Assembly (NCBI GenBank): GCA_002436015.1 | Contig: DIXJ01000010.1 | Location: forward strand, 48,299-112,298 | Length of the DNA stretch: 64,000 bases | Direction of reading: 5' to 3' | Source: Synergistaceae bacterium UBA6083 | Lineage (GTDB): Bacteria > Synergistota > Synergistia > Synergistales > 79-D21 | Shown here: in pieces, positions 33,424-41,448 of the stretch | Numbering within the stretch: position 1 is the stretch's first letter | Layout of the letters: each line of letters begins with the position of its first letter | Position numbers and translations under genes: made by a program | The notes under the pieces: generated by a model | What the model was told of the DNA's origin: nothing | Databases searched by the model: none | The model's input: the letters and a program-made list of their open reading frames with translations, nothing else

Positions 33424-33870
33424 ATGGAATCCCTGTGCGATGCTGCCAAGGTGTTGAAATCAAATGGAGTGCGGGTCACACCCGCCCGCGTGGTTCTCCT
33501 GGAGGCGCTCCATTCCAGGCGGGGACCTTTCACTGCCCAGGAACTCCATGCGAACCTGCCCGCCAGGAGCGCGGACCTGGTGACCGTTTACCGCTTCCTG
33601 GCCCGGCTCGTGAAGGCCAGTCTCGCGCGCGAGATCGTCGGAAGCGACGGGGTGGCCTACTACGAGATGGCCTGTGCCCATAACCCGGTTCACCCGCATT
33701 TCGAATGCCTGTCCTGCGGCCGCCTCTTCTGCCTGCCGCTTTTCAGGGAAGAGGATTCCGCCCGTGTGCTTGACTACGGGACCGGGCACCGCGTCGAAAG
33801 CGTGTCCGTCGTCTTCCGCGGGACCTGTGCCGCTTGCCTTGCCAACGAACTGGAGGAGGGAAAAAAATGA
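33424..33870 (+). CDS. Fur-family metal-responsive repressor (Zur-like)
   Basis: A 148-residue repressor. A winged-helix N-terminal half (VTPARVVLLEALHSRRGPFTAQEL, LVTVYRFLARLVKASLARE) is followed by the metal-sensing half: HPHFECLSCGRLFCL and GTCAACL give the two CxxC structural zinc pairs. As first gene of the Zn/Mn importer operon it is probably Zur or Mur and autoregulated. There is no ribosome site before the ATG, and the promoter geometry predicts a leaderless message. Its stop overlaps the binding-protein start (ATGA). Confidence 0.88.
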   Translation: MESLCDAAKVLKSNGVRVTPARVVLLEALHSRRGPFTAQELHANLPARSADLVTVYRFLARLVKASLAREIVGSDGVAYYEMACAHNPVHPHFECLSCGRLFCLPLFREEDSARVLDYGTGHRVESVSVVFRGTCAACLANELEEGKK

Positions 33871-34718
33871 AGCGCCTGCCGATCTTCCTGTTTTTGCTGT
33901 TGCTGCCGGCTCTCCTTGTCGGCTTTGCTTTCCACGGTACCCTTTCGGCTGCACCGACCAGGGTGTTCGTGAGCGTTCCTCCGCAGAAATACTTCGTGGA
34001 TCGCATCGGGGGGAACCGGGTGAAGGTTTCCGTACTTGTCCCCGCGGGTGCGGACCCGCACACTTTTGAACCGAAGCCGGCCACCATGGTGGAACTCTCC
34101 CGTGCGGGGGCCTGGTTCACCATCGGGATCCCCTTCGAGGAGAACCTGGAGCCGCGGCTTTCCTCGGCAAATGATGAACTGGCCGTCGTCCGTACGGAGG
34201 AGGGAATCCGCCGCAACGATCACGGCCAAGAGGGCGTCGATCCCCACATCTGGCTTTCCCCCCGCCTGGTTAAGGTACAGGCGGAGAACATCCTCCAGGG
34301 GCTCATCAAGATCGATCCCGCAGGGGAGAAGGCCTACCGGGGAAACGCCCGCCGTTTCGCTGCCGAACTTGACGCTCTCGACAGGGAACTCAAGACACTC
34401 TTTTCCGGATCCCGGGGGAAGGCTTTCCTTGTCTTCCATCCCTCCTGGGGATACCTGGCCGCCGACTACGGCCTGGACCAGGTTGCCATCGAGGTCGACG
34501 GGAAGGAGCCCAAGGGGGCCGACCTGGCCCGGGTCATCAAGCTTGCCAGGGAGAAGCGGATCCGGGTGGTCTTCGTCGAACCGCAGTTTTCCTCCCGCAG
34601 CGCCAGGACGATCGCCGAATCGATAGGGGCGAAACTGGTGACGGCCGATCCTCTTGCGGCCAACTGGGCCGACAACCTGAGAAAAGTCGCCCGGGGCTTC
34701 AAGCAGGCCGCTCGCTAG
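33867..34718 (+). CDS. znuA: Zinc/manganese ABC transporter binding protein
   Basis: A 283-residue cluster A-I metal-binding protein with an N-terminal signal peptide (FLFLLLLPALLVGFAFHG). Metal ligands are visible in order: GADPHTFEPKP, DPHIWLSP, FHPSWGYLAADYGL and a late acidic residue in FVEPQFSSRSAR. The charged loop before DPHIW (RRNDHGQEGV) is short, with only one extra His. GGAGGAGGG precedes the ATG. Zn is favoured because of the Zur-like regulator in the same operon, but Mn is possible. Confidence 0.88.
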   Translation: MKRLPIFLFLLLLPALLVGFAFHGTLSAAPTRVFVSVPPQKYFVDRIGGNRVKVSVLVPAGADPHTFEPKPATMVELSRAGAWFTIGIPFEENLEPRLSSANDELAVVRTEEGIRRNDHGQEGVDPHIWLSPRLVKVQAENILQGLIKIDPAGEKAYRGNARRFAAELDALDRELKTLFSGSRGKAFLVFHPSWGYLAADYGLDQVAIEVDGKEPKGADLARVIKLAREKRIRVVFVEPQFSSRSARTIAESIGAKLVTADPLAANWADNLRKVARGFKQAAR

Positions 34719-34753
34719 GCTCGCGGGCAAACGGCCGGGACGGAGGGGCTGCC

Positions 34754-35527
34754 TTGGAAAGCCCGCTTTACGACATCGAGCTGGAAAACGTCCGATTTGC
34801 CTACAACGGGTCCGGTCCTGTCCTGGACGGGATCTCGCTGGCCGTCAGGCCAAGGGAGTTCCTGGCGGTACTCGGCCCCAACGGCGGCGGCAAGAGCACC
34901 CTGCTCCGGGTCATGCTGGGCATTCTCGAACCCCAGGCGGGCAAGGTTTCGCTCCTCGGCCGCCCCCCTCTGGAATCCGTCAGGCAAGTGGGGTATGTTC
35001 CGCAGGATGCCAACACGAACCGCGGGTTTCCCGTTTCCGTGGAGGACGTCGTGCTCATGGGACGATTCGAGGGGGGGCGGGGATCCTGGAGCCCTTCCGC
35101 AAAGGACCGGGCCGCCGTGGAAGGAGCCATGGAGCGGATGGGAATCGGGCATCTTCGCCGCAGCCGGATCGGTGAACTTTCGCAGGGGCAGCGCCAGCGC
35201 GTGGCGATTGCCCGTGCCCTTGCCGTCGAACCGGCCGTGATGCTTCTCGATGAGCCCACCGCCAGCGTGGACCTCCAGACCCAGGCGGCCCTCTACGACA
35301 TCCTCGGGGAACTGAACCGGGAGATCACGATCGTCATGGTGAGCCATGACCTGACAGCCCTTACCAGCTATGCCACCTCGGTGGCCTGCGTGAACCGGAC
35401 CCTTTTCCATCACGACCGGGCCGAACTGACCGGCGACATGGTCCAGGCGGTCTACGGGAGCTGCCCGGTCGAACTCATCGCCCACGGTGTCCCCCACCGG
35501 GTCCTGCAGAGGCACGACCATGATTGA
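34754..35527 (+). CDS. znuC: Zinc/manganese ABC transporter ATPase
   Basis: A 257-residue ATPase. Walker A LGPNGGGKST, VGYVPQDANTNRGFPVSVEDVVLMGR (typical of metal-chelate importers), signature LSQGQRQRVAIARAL, Walker B VMLLDEPTASVD and VSHDLTAL. The C-terminus ends RHDHD, a small His-rich tail. The start is a TTG with GGAGG upstream. It overlaps the permease start by eight bases. Confidence 0.9.
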   Translation: MESPLYDIELENVRFAYNGSGPVLDGISLAVRPREFLAVLGPNGGGKSTLLRVMLGILEPQAGKVSLLGRPPLESVRQVGYVPQDANTNRGFPVSVEDVVLMGRFEGGRGSWSPSAKDRAAVEGAMERMGIGHLRRSRIGELSQGQRQRVAIARALAVEPAVMLLDEPTASVDLQTQAALYDILGELNREITIVMVSHDLTALTSYATSVACVNRTLFHHDRAELTGDMVQAVYGSCPVELIAHGVPHRVLQRHDHD

Positions 35528-36332
35528 CGCCCTGCAGTTCGGTTTCATGAGGAATGCCCTCCTCGCCGGCCTGCTGGTCAGCATTGCCTGCGGGATCATC
35601 GGGACCCTCGTGGTGGCCAACCGCCTCGTCTTCCTCGCTGGGGGCATCGCCCATGCCGCCTATGGAGGGGTGGGGCTTGCCCTGTTTGCCGGTTTCTCCC
35701 CCTTTTTGGGGGCCATGGGTTTCAGCCTCGTCATGGCGGTCCTCCTCGCCGCCCTTACCGTGAAAAGCAAAAACCGCGCCGACACGGCGGTGGGGGTCCT
35801 CTGGGCAGTCGGCATGGCCCTGGGGGTCATTCTCGTCGACCTGTCGCCCGGGTACAGGGCCGACCTCATGAGCCTCCTTTTCGGGAGCATCCTCACCGTG
35901 AGTTCCCGGGAACTCTGGATGATGGGGGGAACGACGGCCGTCGTGGCAGCGACGGTGGCCCTGAAATACCGTGACCTCCTGGTTCTCTCCTTCGACCCCG
36001 AGTTTGCCGCCACCCGGGGTGTGCGTGTCGCGAGGCTCCACACTCTCCTGCTGCTCCTGGTGGCTGCCGGGACGGTTGTGGCGATTCACGCCGTGGGGCT
36101 CATCCTGGTCATTGCCCTCTTCACCATTCCGCCGACTCTCGCCGAACGCTCCTGTCGCTCCCTCGCGGGCATGATGGCCGTCGCGACTGCCTGGAGCGCC
36201 CTCTTCACCCTCATCGGCCTGGACCTCTCCTACCGCCTCAACCTGACCTCCGGGGCCACCATCATCCTCGTCGCTGCCTTCGCCTTCTTCCTTGCCTCGG
36301 TCCGGGGCGCAAAAAAACGGGGTGGGATTTAG
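35520..36332 (+). CDS. znuB: Zinc/manganese ABC transporter permease
   Basis: A 270-residue integral membrane protein of the ABC-3 family with about eight helices. FMRNALLAGLLVSIACGIIGTLVVANRLVFLAGGIAHAAYGGVGLA is the highly conserved N-terminal block. FDPEFAATRGVRVARLH is the cytoplasmic coupling loop. It completes the fur-znuACB operon. The stop codon lies within the terminator hairpin. Confidence 0.9.
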   Translation: MIDALQFGFMRNALLAGLLVSIACGIIGTLVVANRLVFLAGGIAHAAYGGVGLALFAGFSPFLGAMGFSLVMAVLLAALTVKSKNRADTAVGVLWAVGMALGVILVDLSPGYRADLMSLLFGSILTVSSRELWMMGGTTAVVAATVALKYRDLLVLSFDPEFAATRGVRVARLHTLLLLLVAAGTVVAIHAVGLILVIALFTIPPTLAERSCRSLAGMMAVATAWSALFTLIGLDLSYRLNLTSGATIILVAAFAFFLASVRGAKKRGGI

Positions 36333-36347
36333 CCCCGCCCCGTTTTT
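36312..36347 (+). terminator. Rho-independent terminator overlapping the znuB stop
   Basis: ACGGGGTGGG pairs with CCCCGCCCCGT; A7 lies on the left and T5 on the right, so it is probably bidirectional and also serves the convergent oxidoreductase gene. Confidence 0.82.
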
Positions 36348-36371
36348 GAACGGTTTTGCCCTCCACCCGAA

Positions 36372-37376
36372 TCAGGGGGCGAGGATGATCTTGCCGAAGT
36401 GTTCCGCCCGCTCCATGCGCTCGTGGGCGAGGGCAGCGTCCTTCAGCGGCATCACCGTGTCGATGACTGGGCGGATGAGGCCTTCCTCAACGAGGCGGAA
36501 TACCCGGCGGATCTCTTCCGGGGTGCCTCCGTACGAGCCGAAGGCGGTGATCTCCTTCCGGTAGATTTCCTGGAGGTTGACGTGGACCTCGGCACCCGAG
36601 GTGGAGCCGCAGAAGGCGATGCGGCCTCCTCGCCTGAGGGAGGCGATGCTGCGGACCCAGGTTGCCTTGCCGACGGTTTCAAGGACGAGGTCGACCCCGT
36701 GGTCGCCCGTGAGACGGCGAACCTCGGCCGAGAAGTCGCTCCCGGAATCGATGACGGCGTCGGCACCCAGGTCGTACAACCGGGTTCCCTTCCGGGTGTC
36801 TCGCGTCGTGGCGAAAACGCGGGCACCCATCGCGTTGGCCAGCTGGATTGCCGCAACGCCGATCCCGCCCGTGGCCCCGACGACGAGGACGGATTCGCCG
36901 GGTTGCAGGTTGCCCCGGGTGATGGCCATCCTATAGACCGTTGTGGTCGTGAGGGGAACCGAGGCGGCTTCCTCGAAGCCGAGCTTGGCCGGCTTGCGGA
37001 GCAGGGCATGGGCGGGCGCGACCACGTACTCGGCGTAGCATCCGTCCCGGGCCACCCCGAATATCCGCACCGACAGGTTGGGCGGGTCCGCGTAAGGGCG
37101 ATCCGGGAAGATCCAGGGGGTCACCACCACTTCGTCGCCCTTTTGGTACCCCGTCACACCGGAGCCCAGCCTTTCAACGATCCCGGCGCCTTCGCAGCCC
37201 GGGACGATCGGCATCGGGGCGAAAACCGACCCCAGCCGCATCCAGATGTCCAAATGGTTCACGGCTGCGGCCTTGAGCCGGACCAGGACCTCCCCGGCCG
37301 ACGGTTCCGGCGTCGGGGTTTCCTCCCACTTCAAGACTTCTGCCGGGCCTGGTGCGTGAACGCGGATCGCCTGCAT
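36372..37376 (-). CDS. Quinone oxidoreductase-like zinc-independent dehydrogenase (MDR family)
   Basis: A 334-residue medium-chain dehydrogenase/reductase. AAAVNHLDIWMRLG and PIVPGCEGAGIVERLGSGVTGYQKGDEVVV form the catalytic domain; VLVVGATGGIGVAAIQLANAMGARVFATTRD is the NADPH-binding fold. The usual structural-zinc Cys cluster is absent, so it fits the quinone reductase/enoyl reductase branch. The ATG at 37376 has GGAGGGGG upstream. It lies about 50 bases after cca on the same strand, with a dispersed repeat between them. Confidence 0.84.
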   Translation of the reverse strand: MQAIRVHAPGPAEVLKWEETPTPEPSAGEVLVRLKAAAVNHLDIWMRLGSVFAPMPIVPGCEGAGIVERLGSGVTGYQKGDEVVVTPWIFPDRPYADPPNLSVRIFGVARDGCYAEYVVAPAHALLRKPAKLGFEEAASVPLTTTTVYRMAITRGNLQPGESVLVVGATGGIGVAAIQLANAMGARVFATTRDTRKGTRLYDLGADAVIDSGSDFSAEVRRLTGDHGVDLVLETVGKATWVRSIASLRRGGRIAFCGSTSGAEVHVNLQEIYRKEITAFGSYGGTPEEIRRVFRLVEEGLIRPVIDTVMPLKDAALAHERMERAEHFGKIILAP

Positions 37377-37402
37377 CGCTTCCCCCTCCTTCCAGGATTC
37401 CG

Positions 37403-37445
37403 CTTGTGATTGTGAACGCAATGCATTAGTGCCTGTCCCGAATTA
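37403..37445 (-). repeat. Dispersed repeat, copy D, overlapping the cca stop codon
   Basis: On the minus strand it starts TAATTCGGGACAGGCAC, continues TAATGCATTGCGTTCAC and ends AATCACAAG. The cca reading frame runs into it, so the last codons (LIRDRH) and the stop come from repeat sequence. Confidence 0.75.
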
Positions 37446-38706
37446 GCCAGGAGCGGGCCTCGGCGGGGGTCGAAACTTCCCCGCAGGCGACGGCCTCGTC
37501 AAGCTTTGCGAGGATTTCCCCCACCCGGGGGCCTTCGGCAAGGCCCAGGATATCCATGACTTCCCGGCCATCCAAAAGGCGGCCGGCCTGTTCCAGGCGG
37601 AAAAGCCCCGCGAGGGCCCGTGCGCGGTTCTCCATCCAGGGCATGAGGCGGCCGCTTCCGGCAAGCACGTCGGCATAGCCCAGGACGAAGAGGCGCTCGA
37701 GCCACTCTCCGCCTAACACCCGGATCTGCCGGGCCATTCCCCCTTCGGGCCACGCGGCCGAGGGCATCCGGTGCCATCGCACGAGGCTCGTGACAACTTC
37801 CGCGAATTCCTGGGGCCAGGCCCACTTGCGGGCCATCTCCCTCACGAGGTCGGCCCCGTCCTTCTCGTGCCCCGTGAAGCAGGCGGGCGCGTCTTCCGTG
37901 GAAGCGCAGGACGCCTTTGCCACGTCGTGGAGAAGGGCGGCGGCGCGGATCGCAGGGTCGGGCGTGAGTTTCTGGACGGTGTCCAGGCAGAGGCGGGTAT
38001 GGAGGTAGGCGTCTCCCTCCGGGTGTTTATCGGGATCCTGCTCGATTCCCTTCAGGGCTTCGATTTCGGGCAGGATGGCTCCAAGGAGGCCCGTGCCGTT
38101 CAGCATGTCGAGGAAAAGGCCGATATCCCCTTCCAGGGCTTTCATGAGTTCCTTTCCAAGGCGTTCCCCCGGCACCCGGGCAATCATCCGGTAAAGTTCC
38201 GGGTCGCGACAGGCCGATTCGGAGTCGGGAGCCACGGTGAAAAGGGGAAGCGTGGCGGCGAACCGGAAAAGCCGGACGGCCCGCACGGCGTCCTCGCCAA
38301 GGCGCTCCGAGGCCTTTCCGTTGAACCGGAGTCGCCTGCGGGTGAGGTCTTTCTCTCCGCCCCTCGGATCCACGAGGGTCCCGAGCCGGGTCATGGCCAT
38401 GGCGTTCACCGTGAAATCCCGCCTGCCGAGGTCGTGCTCGAGGCTGAACCCGCAATAGGAACAAAACTCCACGGATACGCTCCCGCACTGGAGGAGGGCA
38501 GTCTGGAGAGGAGGCTTGCCGACCGGCTTGGCCCCGGGCCAGAGGCGCAGCACAACCTCCAGGGGGGCGGATGTGGCGATGTCCACGTCCGTAATCGGCA
38601 GGCCGAGGAAAAGGTCCCGGACGGCGCCTCCCACGAGAGCCCCTTCGTAACCTTCGTTTTCCAGCGCGAGCAGCCACTCAAGGGCCGTCTTTATTTCTTG
38701 CTTCAT
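37426..38706 (-). CDS. cca: CCA tRNA nucleotidyltransferase / poly(A) polymerase family
   Basis: A 426-residue class II nucleotidyltransferase that adds or repairs the 3' CCA of tRNAs. GALVGGAVRDLFLGLPITDVDIAT holds the GGxVRD motif and catalytic DxD. RRDFTVNAMAM and GEDAVRAVRLFRFAATL are the neck motifs. An HD domain follows (RAAALLHDVAKAS...HEKDGADLVREM). The last six residues overlap dispersed repeat D, so the natural C-terminus was probably altered by its insertion. It could act as a poly(A) polymerase instead; the HD domain fits the bacterial CCA type. Confidence 0.9.
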   Translation of the reverse strand: MKQEIKTALEWLLALENEGYEGALVGGAVRDLFLGLPITDVDIATSAPLEVVLRLWPGAKPVGKPPLQTALLQCGSVSVEFCSYCGFSLEHDLGRRDFTVNAMAMTRLGTLVDPRGGEKDLTRRRLRFNGKASERLGEDAVRAVRLFRFAATLPLFTVAPDSESACRDPELYRMIARVPGERLGKELMKALEGDIGLFLDMLNGTGLLGAILPEIEALKGIEQDPDKHPEGDAYLHTRLCLDTVQKLTPDPAIRAAALLHDVAKASCASTEDAPACFTGHEKDGADLVREMARKWAWPQEFAEVVTSLVRWHRMPSAAWPEGGMARQIRVLGGEWLERLFVLGYADVLAGSGRLMPWMENRARALAGLFRLEQAGRLLDGREVMDILGLAEGPRVGEILAKLDEAVACGEVSTPAEARSWLIRDRH

Positions 38707-38749
38707 CGCATCATCCCCTCACCGTAAAGTATAGCAGAGGGGTTCGACA

Positions 38750-38797
38750 AAGAAGAGGGGATTCTTCGAGGCAGGCCTCGAAGAATCCCCTCTTCTT
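38750..38797 (-). terminator. Very long-stem terminator after the ferredoxin gene
   Basis: A perfect 23-bp inverted repeat (38750-38772 with 38775-38797) and a two-base centre. It lies between the ferredoxin gene and cca, both on the minus strand. The T tract on that strand is interrupted (CTTCTTTG). Confidence 0.8.
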
Positions 38798-38816
38798 CTC
38801 TTGCTAAAACTGAGGG

Positions 38817-38990
38817 CTACTGGGAGATGGCGCTGACGGGGCAGGTGGCCACGCAGGCGCCGCACTCGACGCAGCTATCGGGATCGACGAACGCCTTGCC
38901 GTCAACCATGCTGATGGCGGTAACGGGGCAGACTCCTACGCAAGCCTCGCACGCGATGCAGGTATCCTTGTCAACAACAGCCTTTGCCAT
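38817..38990 (-). CDS. 2[4Fe-4S] ferredoxin
   Basis: A 57-residue clostridial-type ferredoxin. The minus strand reads MAKAVVDKDTCIACEACVGV then CP, and later CVECGACVATCP: two complete CxxCxxCxxxCP clusters with the usual spacing. GAGGAGGG sits ten bases before the ATG. It is the natural electron acceptor for the pyruvate:ferredoxin oxidoreductase at 5.5-8.6 kb. It stands alone and ends in a long-stem terminator. Confidence 0.95.
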   Translation of the reverse strand: MAKAVVDKDTCIACEACVGVCPVTAISMVDGKAFVDPDSCVECGACVATCPVSAISQ

Positions 38991-39112
38991 AACTTTTTCC
39001 CTCCTCGTAAGTTTTTCGACGGGCGACGGGCCCGCTCGGACCCAAGCGAATTCTAACCGATACGAAAGGGGAATTGCAAATGGTCCTCCTCCCTGGAAAG
39101 CGCCTTTCCCCT

Positions 39113-39118
39113 TATAAT
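39113..39118 (+). promoter_or_regulatory. Possible -10 box before the NTF2-like gene and mutY
   Basis: A perfect TATAAT. No good -35 lies 16-18 bases upstream. A start near 39125 would exclude the upstream ATGs and support translation from 39161. Confidence 0.45.
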
Positions 39119-39160
39119 GAAAAAACGATGGAAAACAGGAAAGGGCGGAGGTCGAGAGGG

Positions 39161-39679
39161 ATGACGGAACCGGAAGAGCTCCAGATCGAACTTTTCGAAG
39201 GAGCGAAGGAACGCAAGGCAGGAAGGGCAGCGGGAGGCAAGGCGGCTTCCAGGCGAAGGGTTGTCCTGGAAACCCTCGACAAGAATCTTCGCAGCATCTG
39301 GGAAGGGGATGCCGACCTCTACCGGGCGACCACGGCCGACGAGGTGACGTTCTTCGAATGGTACATCAGCCCCGACCGCATTGACGGGATCGACTTCCAC
39401 ATGAGGGAAATCAAGGTTCATGCCTCGGTCCTTGGCGAGGGGGGAGCGATCGAGCACGAGATCCTGAACCCGAAGGTCCAGTTCTACGGACCCGTCGCCA
39501 TCGTTACTTACACGCTGATGATACGGTCGTCCTCCTGCGGCAAGGTGACCCACAAGAGCCACCACGAAACCCGTGTTTTCCACGACACGGGTTCTGAGGA
39601 GGCACCCGAATGGAAGCTGGTCCACTGCCATAAATCACCCGTGAGCACTATCGACAGCCTGGGGGTCCTGAGGGGCTGA
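39161..39679 (+). CDS. NTF2/SnoaL-like domain protein
   Basis: About 172 residues. The fold guess rests on VLETLDKNLRSIWEGDADLYRATTADEVTFFEWYIS, FHMREIKV, VQFYGPVAIVTYTLMI and the terminal strand EWKLVHCHKSPV, which match the CaMKII-association/NTF2 pattern of a ligand-binding cone. No enzyme activity can be assigned. GGAGG is nine bases before the ATG at 39161; an ATG at 39128 lacks a site. Its stop overlaps the mutY start. Confidence 0.65.
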   Translation: MTEPEELQIELFEGAKERKAGRAAGGKAASRRRVVLETLDKNLRSIWEGDADLYRATTADEVTFFEWYISPDRIDGIDFHMREIKVHASVLGEGGAIEHEILNPKVQFYGPVAIVTYTLMIRSSSCGKVTHKSHHETRVFHDTGSEEAPEWKLVHCHKSPVSTIDSLGVLRG

Positions 39680-40785
39680 TGCCGTTTTCCGCGCCGGGCG
39701 CGCCTTCGCTGGGGACGGCTGCGCAAAGGCTGCAGGAATGGTTTTCGGTCCATGCCCGGGATCTCCCGTGGAGATCCACGCGGGATGCCTATGCGATCCT
39801 GGTCTCGGAGGTCATGCTCCAGCAGACCCAGGTGGACACCGTGGTTCCTGCCTACCGGGAGTGGATGGGGCGTTTCCCCGATCTCGGAACCCTGGCCGAA
39901 GCCTCGCAGGAAGAGGTCCTGAAGGCCTGGGAGGGGTTGGGCTACTATGCCCGGGCCCTCAATCTCCAGCGTAGCGCCCGGCTGATCCTGGAGCATCACG
40001 GGGGGCGGGTTCCGCGCGAGGACGAGGAACTCCTTGCCCTTCCCGGGATCGGGCGCTATACGGCAGGAGCGGTCCAGAGCATCGCTTTCGACCTGCCACG
40101 GGCTGCCGTAGACGGAAACGTCGAGCGGGTCCTCTGCCGCTTCCTCGATATCGACACGCCTGCCCGGGACCGAAGGAACCAAATCCTCTTCGGGAGAATC
40201 GTCCGGGAAATGATGGAGGAGAACTCACCGGGGGACTTGACCCAGGCGCTCATGGAACTGGGAGCCCTGGTTTGCCTTCCGCGGAAGCCCCGGTGCGACG
40301 GTTGCCCTTTCGGGGGACTTTGCCTTGCCCGGTCCAGGGGAACGGTGTCGAAGAGGCCGGTTCCCCGGCCGAGAAAGCCGACCCAGGCGATCCAGGCCTC
40401 TGTGGCGATCCTGACCGACGGGGAAAGGATTTTCCTCCAGAAACGGCCGCCGGAGGGGCTCATGGCGAATCTTTGGGAGTTTCCCGGAGGGAAGCTCGAG
40501 GAGGGCGAAACCCCTCGGGCCGCGTTGAGGCGCGAGCTTTTCGAGGAACTGGGGATCAAGGTGAGGGGCGAGAAAAAGGTTGGGACCATCCGTCACGCGT
40601 ACACGTCCTTTTCGGTGACCCTTCACGTCTACCTGGCGAGGATGAACGGCAGTGAAAGCCTTCCGGATCCTTCCGGAAACCTGGCCTTGCCCTCCGGCTG
40701 GTTCACGCCGGAAGAGGCCCGGAGACTGCCGATGCCTGCGGCGAATGTTAAAATCCTGGCCCGCTGGGTGGAAGAACCCGATTGA
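39679..40785 (+). CDS. mutY: A/G-specific adenine glycosylase
   Basis: A 368-residue base-excision enzyme that removes A mispaired with 8-oxoG. HhH-GPD domain: EVMLQQTQVDTV with catalytic Glu, LPGIGRYTAGAV hairpin and AVDGNVERVLCR with catalytic Asp. The [4Fe-4S] loop is CLPRKPRCDGCPFGGLC. The C-terminal domain carries FPGGKLEEGETPRAALRREL then FEELGI, which satisfies the full Nudix consensus; many MutY proteins have a degenerate box there. Translation is coupled to the NTF2-like gene (TGATG). Confidence 0.95.
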   Translation: MPFSAPGAPSLGTAAQRLQEWFSVHARDLPWRSTRDAYAILVSEVMLQQTQVDTVVPAYREWMGRFPDLGTLAEASQEEVLKAWEGLGYYARALNLQRSARLILEHHGGRVPREDEELLALPGIGRYTAGAVQSIAFDLPRAAVDGNVERVLCRFLDIDTPARDRRNQILFGRIVREMMEENSPGDLTQALMELGALVCLPRKPRCDGCPFGGLCLARSRGTVSKRPVPRPRKPTQAIQASVAILTDGERIFLQKRPPEGLMANLWEFPGGKLEEGETPRAALRRELFEELGIKVRGEKKVGTIRHAYTSFSVTLHVYLARMNGSESLPDPSGNLALPSGWFTPEEARRLPMPAANVKILARWVEEPD

Positions 40786-40811
40786 ATCCTTAAATTTAGC
40801 GCTTGCCCATA

Positions 40812-40839
40812 TTGCATAGACAGGGCGTCAGTATATAAT
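40812..40839 (+). promoter_or_regulatory. Promoter of the yqjDEK-like operon
   Basis: TTGCAT, a 16-base spacer and TATAAT, 33 bases before the ATG at 40872. Confidence 0.6.
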
Positions 40840-40871
40840 GATTCCATAACCACTTAAAGGGGTGATTGAGA

Positions 40872-41162
40872 ATGAGTGAAGTCGACCTGCAGACCGAGCT
40901 TGACGCGCTGAAAGAGGAACTGGGCACCATCCGAGCCGACCTGGCGGAACTCAAGGGTCCCATGAAGAACATCGCGATCGCCTTGAAGGAGAACCTTGCC
41001 GAGGCGCTGGGTTCCGGCCTTGAAAAGGCGAAGTGCACGGGCAAGAAGGCCGTGGAAGCCGTCGAGACGACGGTGGAGGACAAGCCGCTGCAGTCGCTCC
41101 TGGTTGCCTTCGGAGTGGGGCTGCTGCTCGGCAAGCTGCTCGACATTTCCAACCGGAGGTAG
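40872..41162 (+). CDS. DUF883/YqjD-like membrane-anchored protein
   Basis: A 96-residue protein. A helical, charged N-terminal two-thirds (ELDALKEELGTIRADLAELK) is followed by VEDKPLQSLLVAFGVGLLLGKLL, the single C-terminal helix with the glycine zipper of YqjD/ElaB proteins. E. coli members bind ribosomes at the inner membrane in stationary phase; that role is only suggested here. AAGGGGTGA precedes the ATG. First of three linked small genes. Confidence 0.78.
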   Translation: MSEVDLQTELDALKEELGTIRADLAELKGPMKNIAIALKENLAEALGSGLEKAKCTGKKAVEAVETTVEDKPLQSLLVAFGVGLLLGKLLDISNRR

Positions 41163-41169
41163 GTCCTCC

Positions 41170-41448
41170 ATGGGCTTGGCGAGGCTGGTGGTCTCGTTCC
41201 TCGAGCTTTTGGAGGCTGAGGCCCGGGCCCTGGCGGCCGGCCTCCTTGACCTGAAGATTGCTTCCATCCTCGCCTGGGTTGCAGGTTTTCTTCTCCTCGC
41301 GGGTTTTTCCCTAACGGTTGCGGCGCTGTACGTTTTTGCCCGCCGCGGGGTTTCGGCCCCTGCCGCGCTGCTTTTGACCGGCGTCATGACGCTGGCGGTT
41401 TCGGGAGGACTCCTGTGGAGCGCCCGGAAAATCGTCCGGAAAATCTAG
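41170..41448 (+). CDS. Small membrane protein, YqjE/phage-holin-like (DUF1469 type)
   Basis: A 92-residue protein. An amphipathic start (LVVSFLELLEAEARALAAGLLDLK) precedes two hydrophobic helices (ILAWVAGFLLLAGFSLTVAAL and ALLLTGVMTLAVSGGLLW). This matches YqjE, whose gene follows yqjD in E. coli. Function unknown; it may partner the DUF883 protein. Eight bases separate it from that gene, and the next gene overlaps it by 34 bases. Confidence 0.7.
   Translation: MGLARLVVSFLELLEAEARALAAGLLDLKIASILAWVAGFLLLAGFSLTVAALYVFARRGVSAPAALLLTGVMTLAVSGGLLWSARKIVRKI

Noticed and set aside
38750..38797. A 23-bp inverted repeat as insertion-sequence ends
   Set aside because: The two-base centre and its position between two genes make it a terminator hairpin; no target duplication or transposase.
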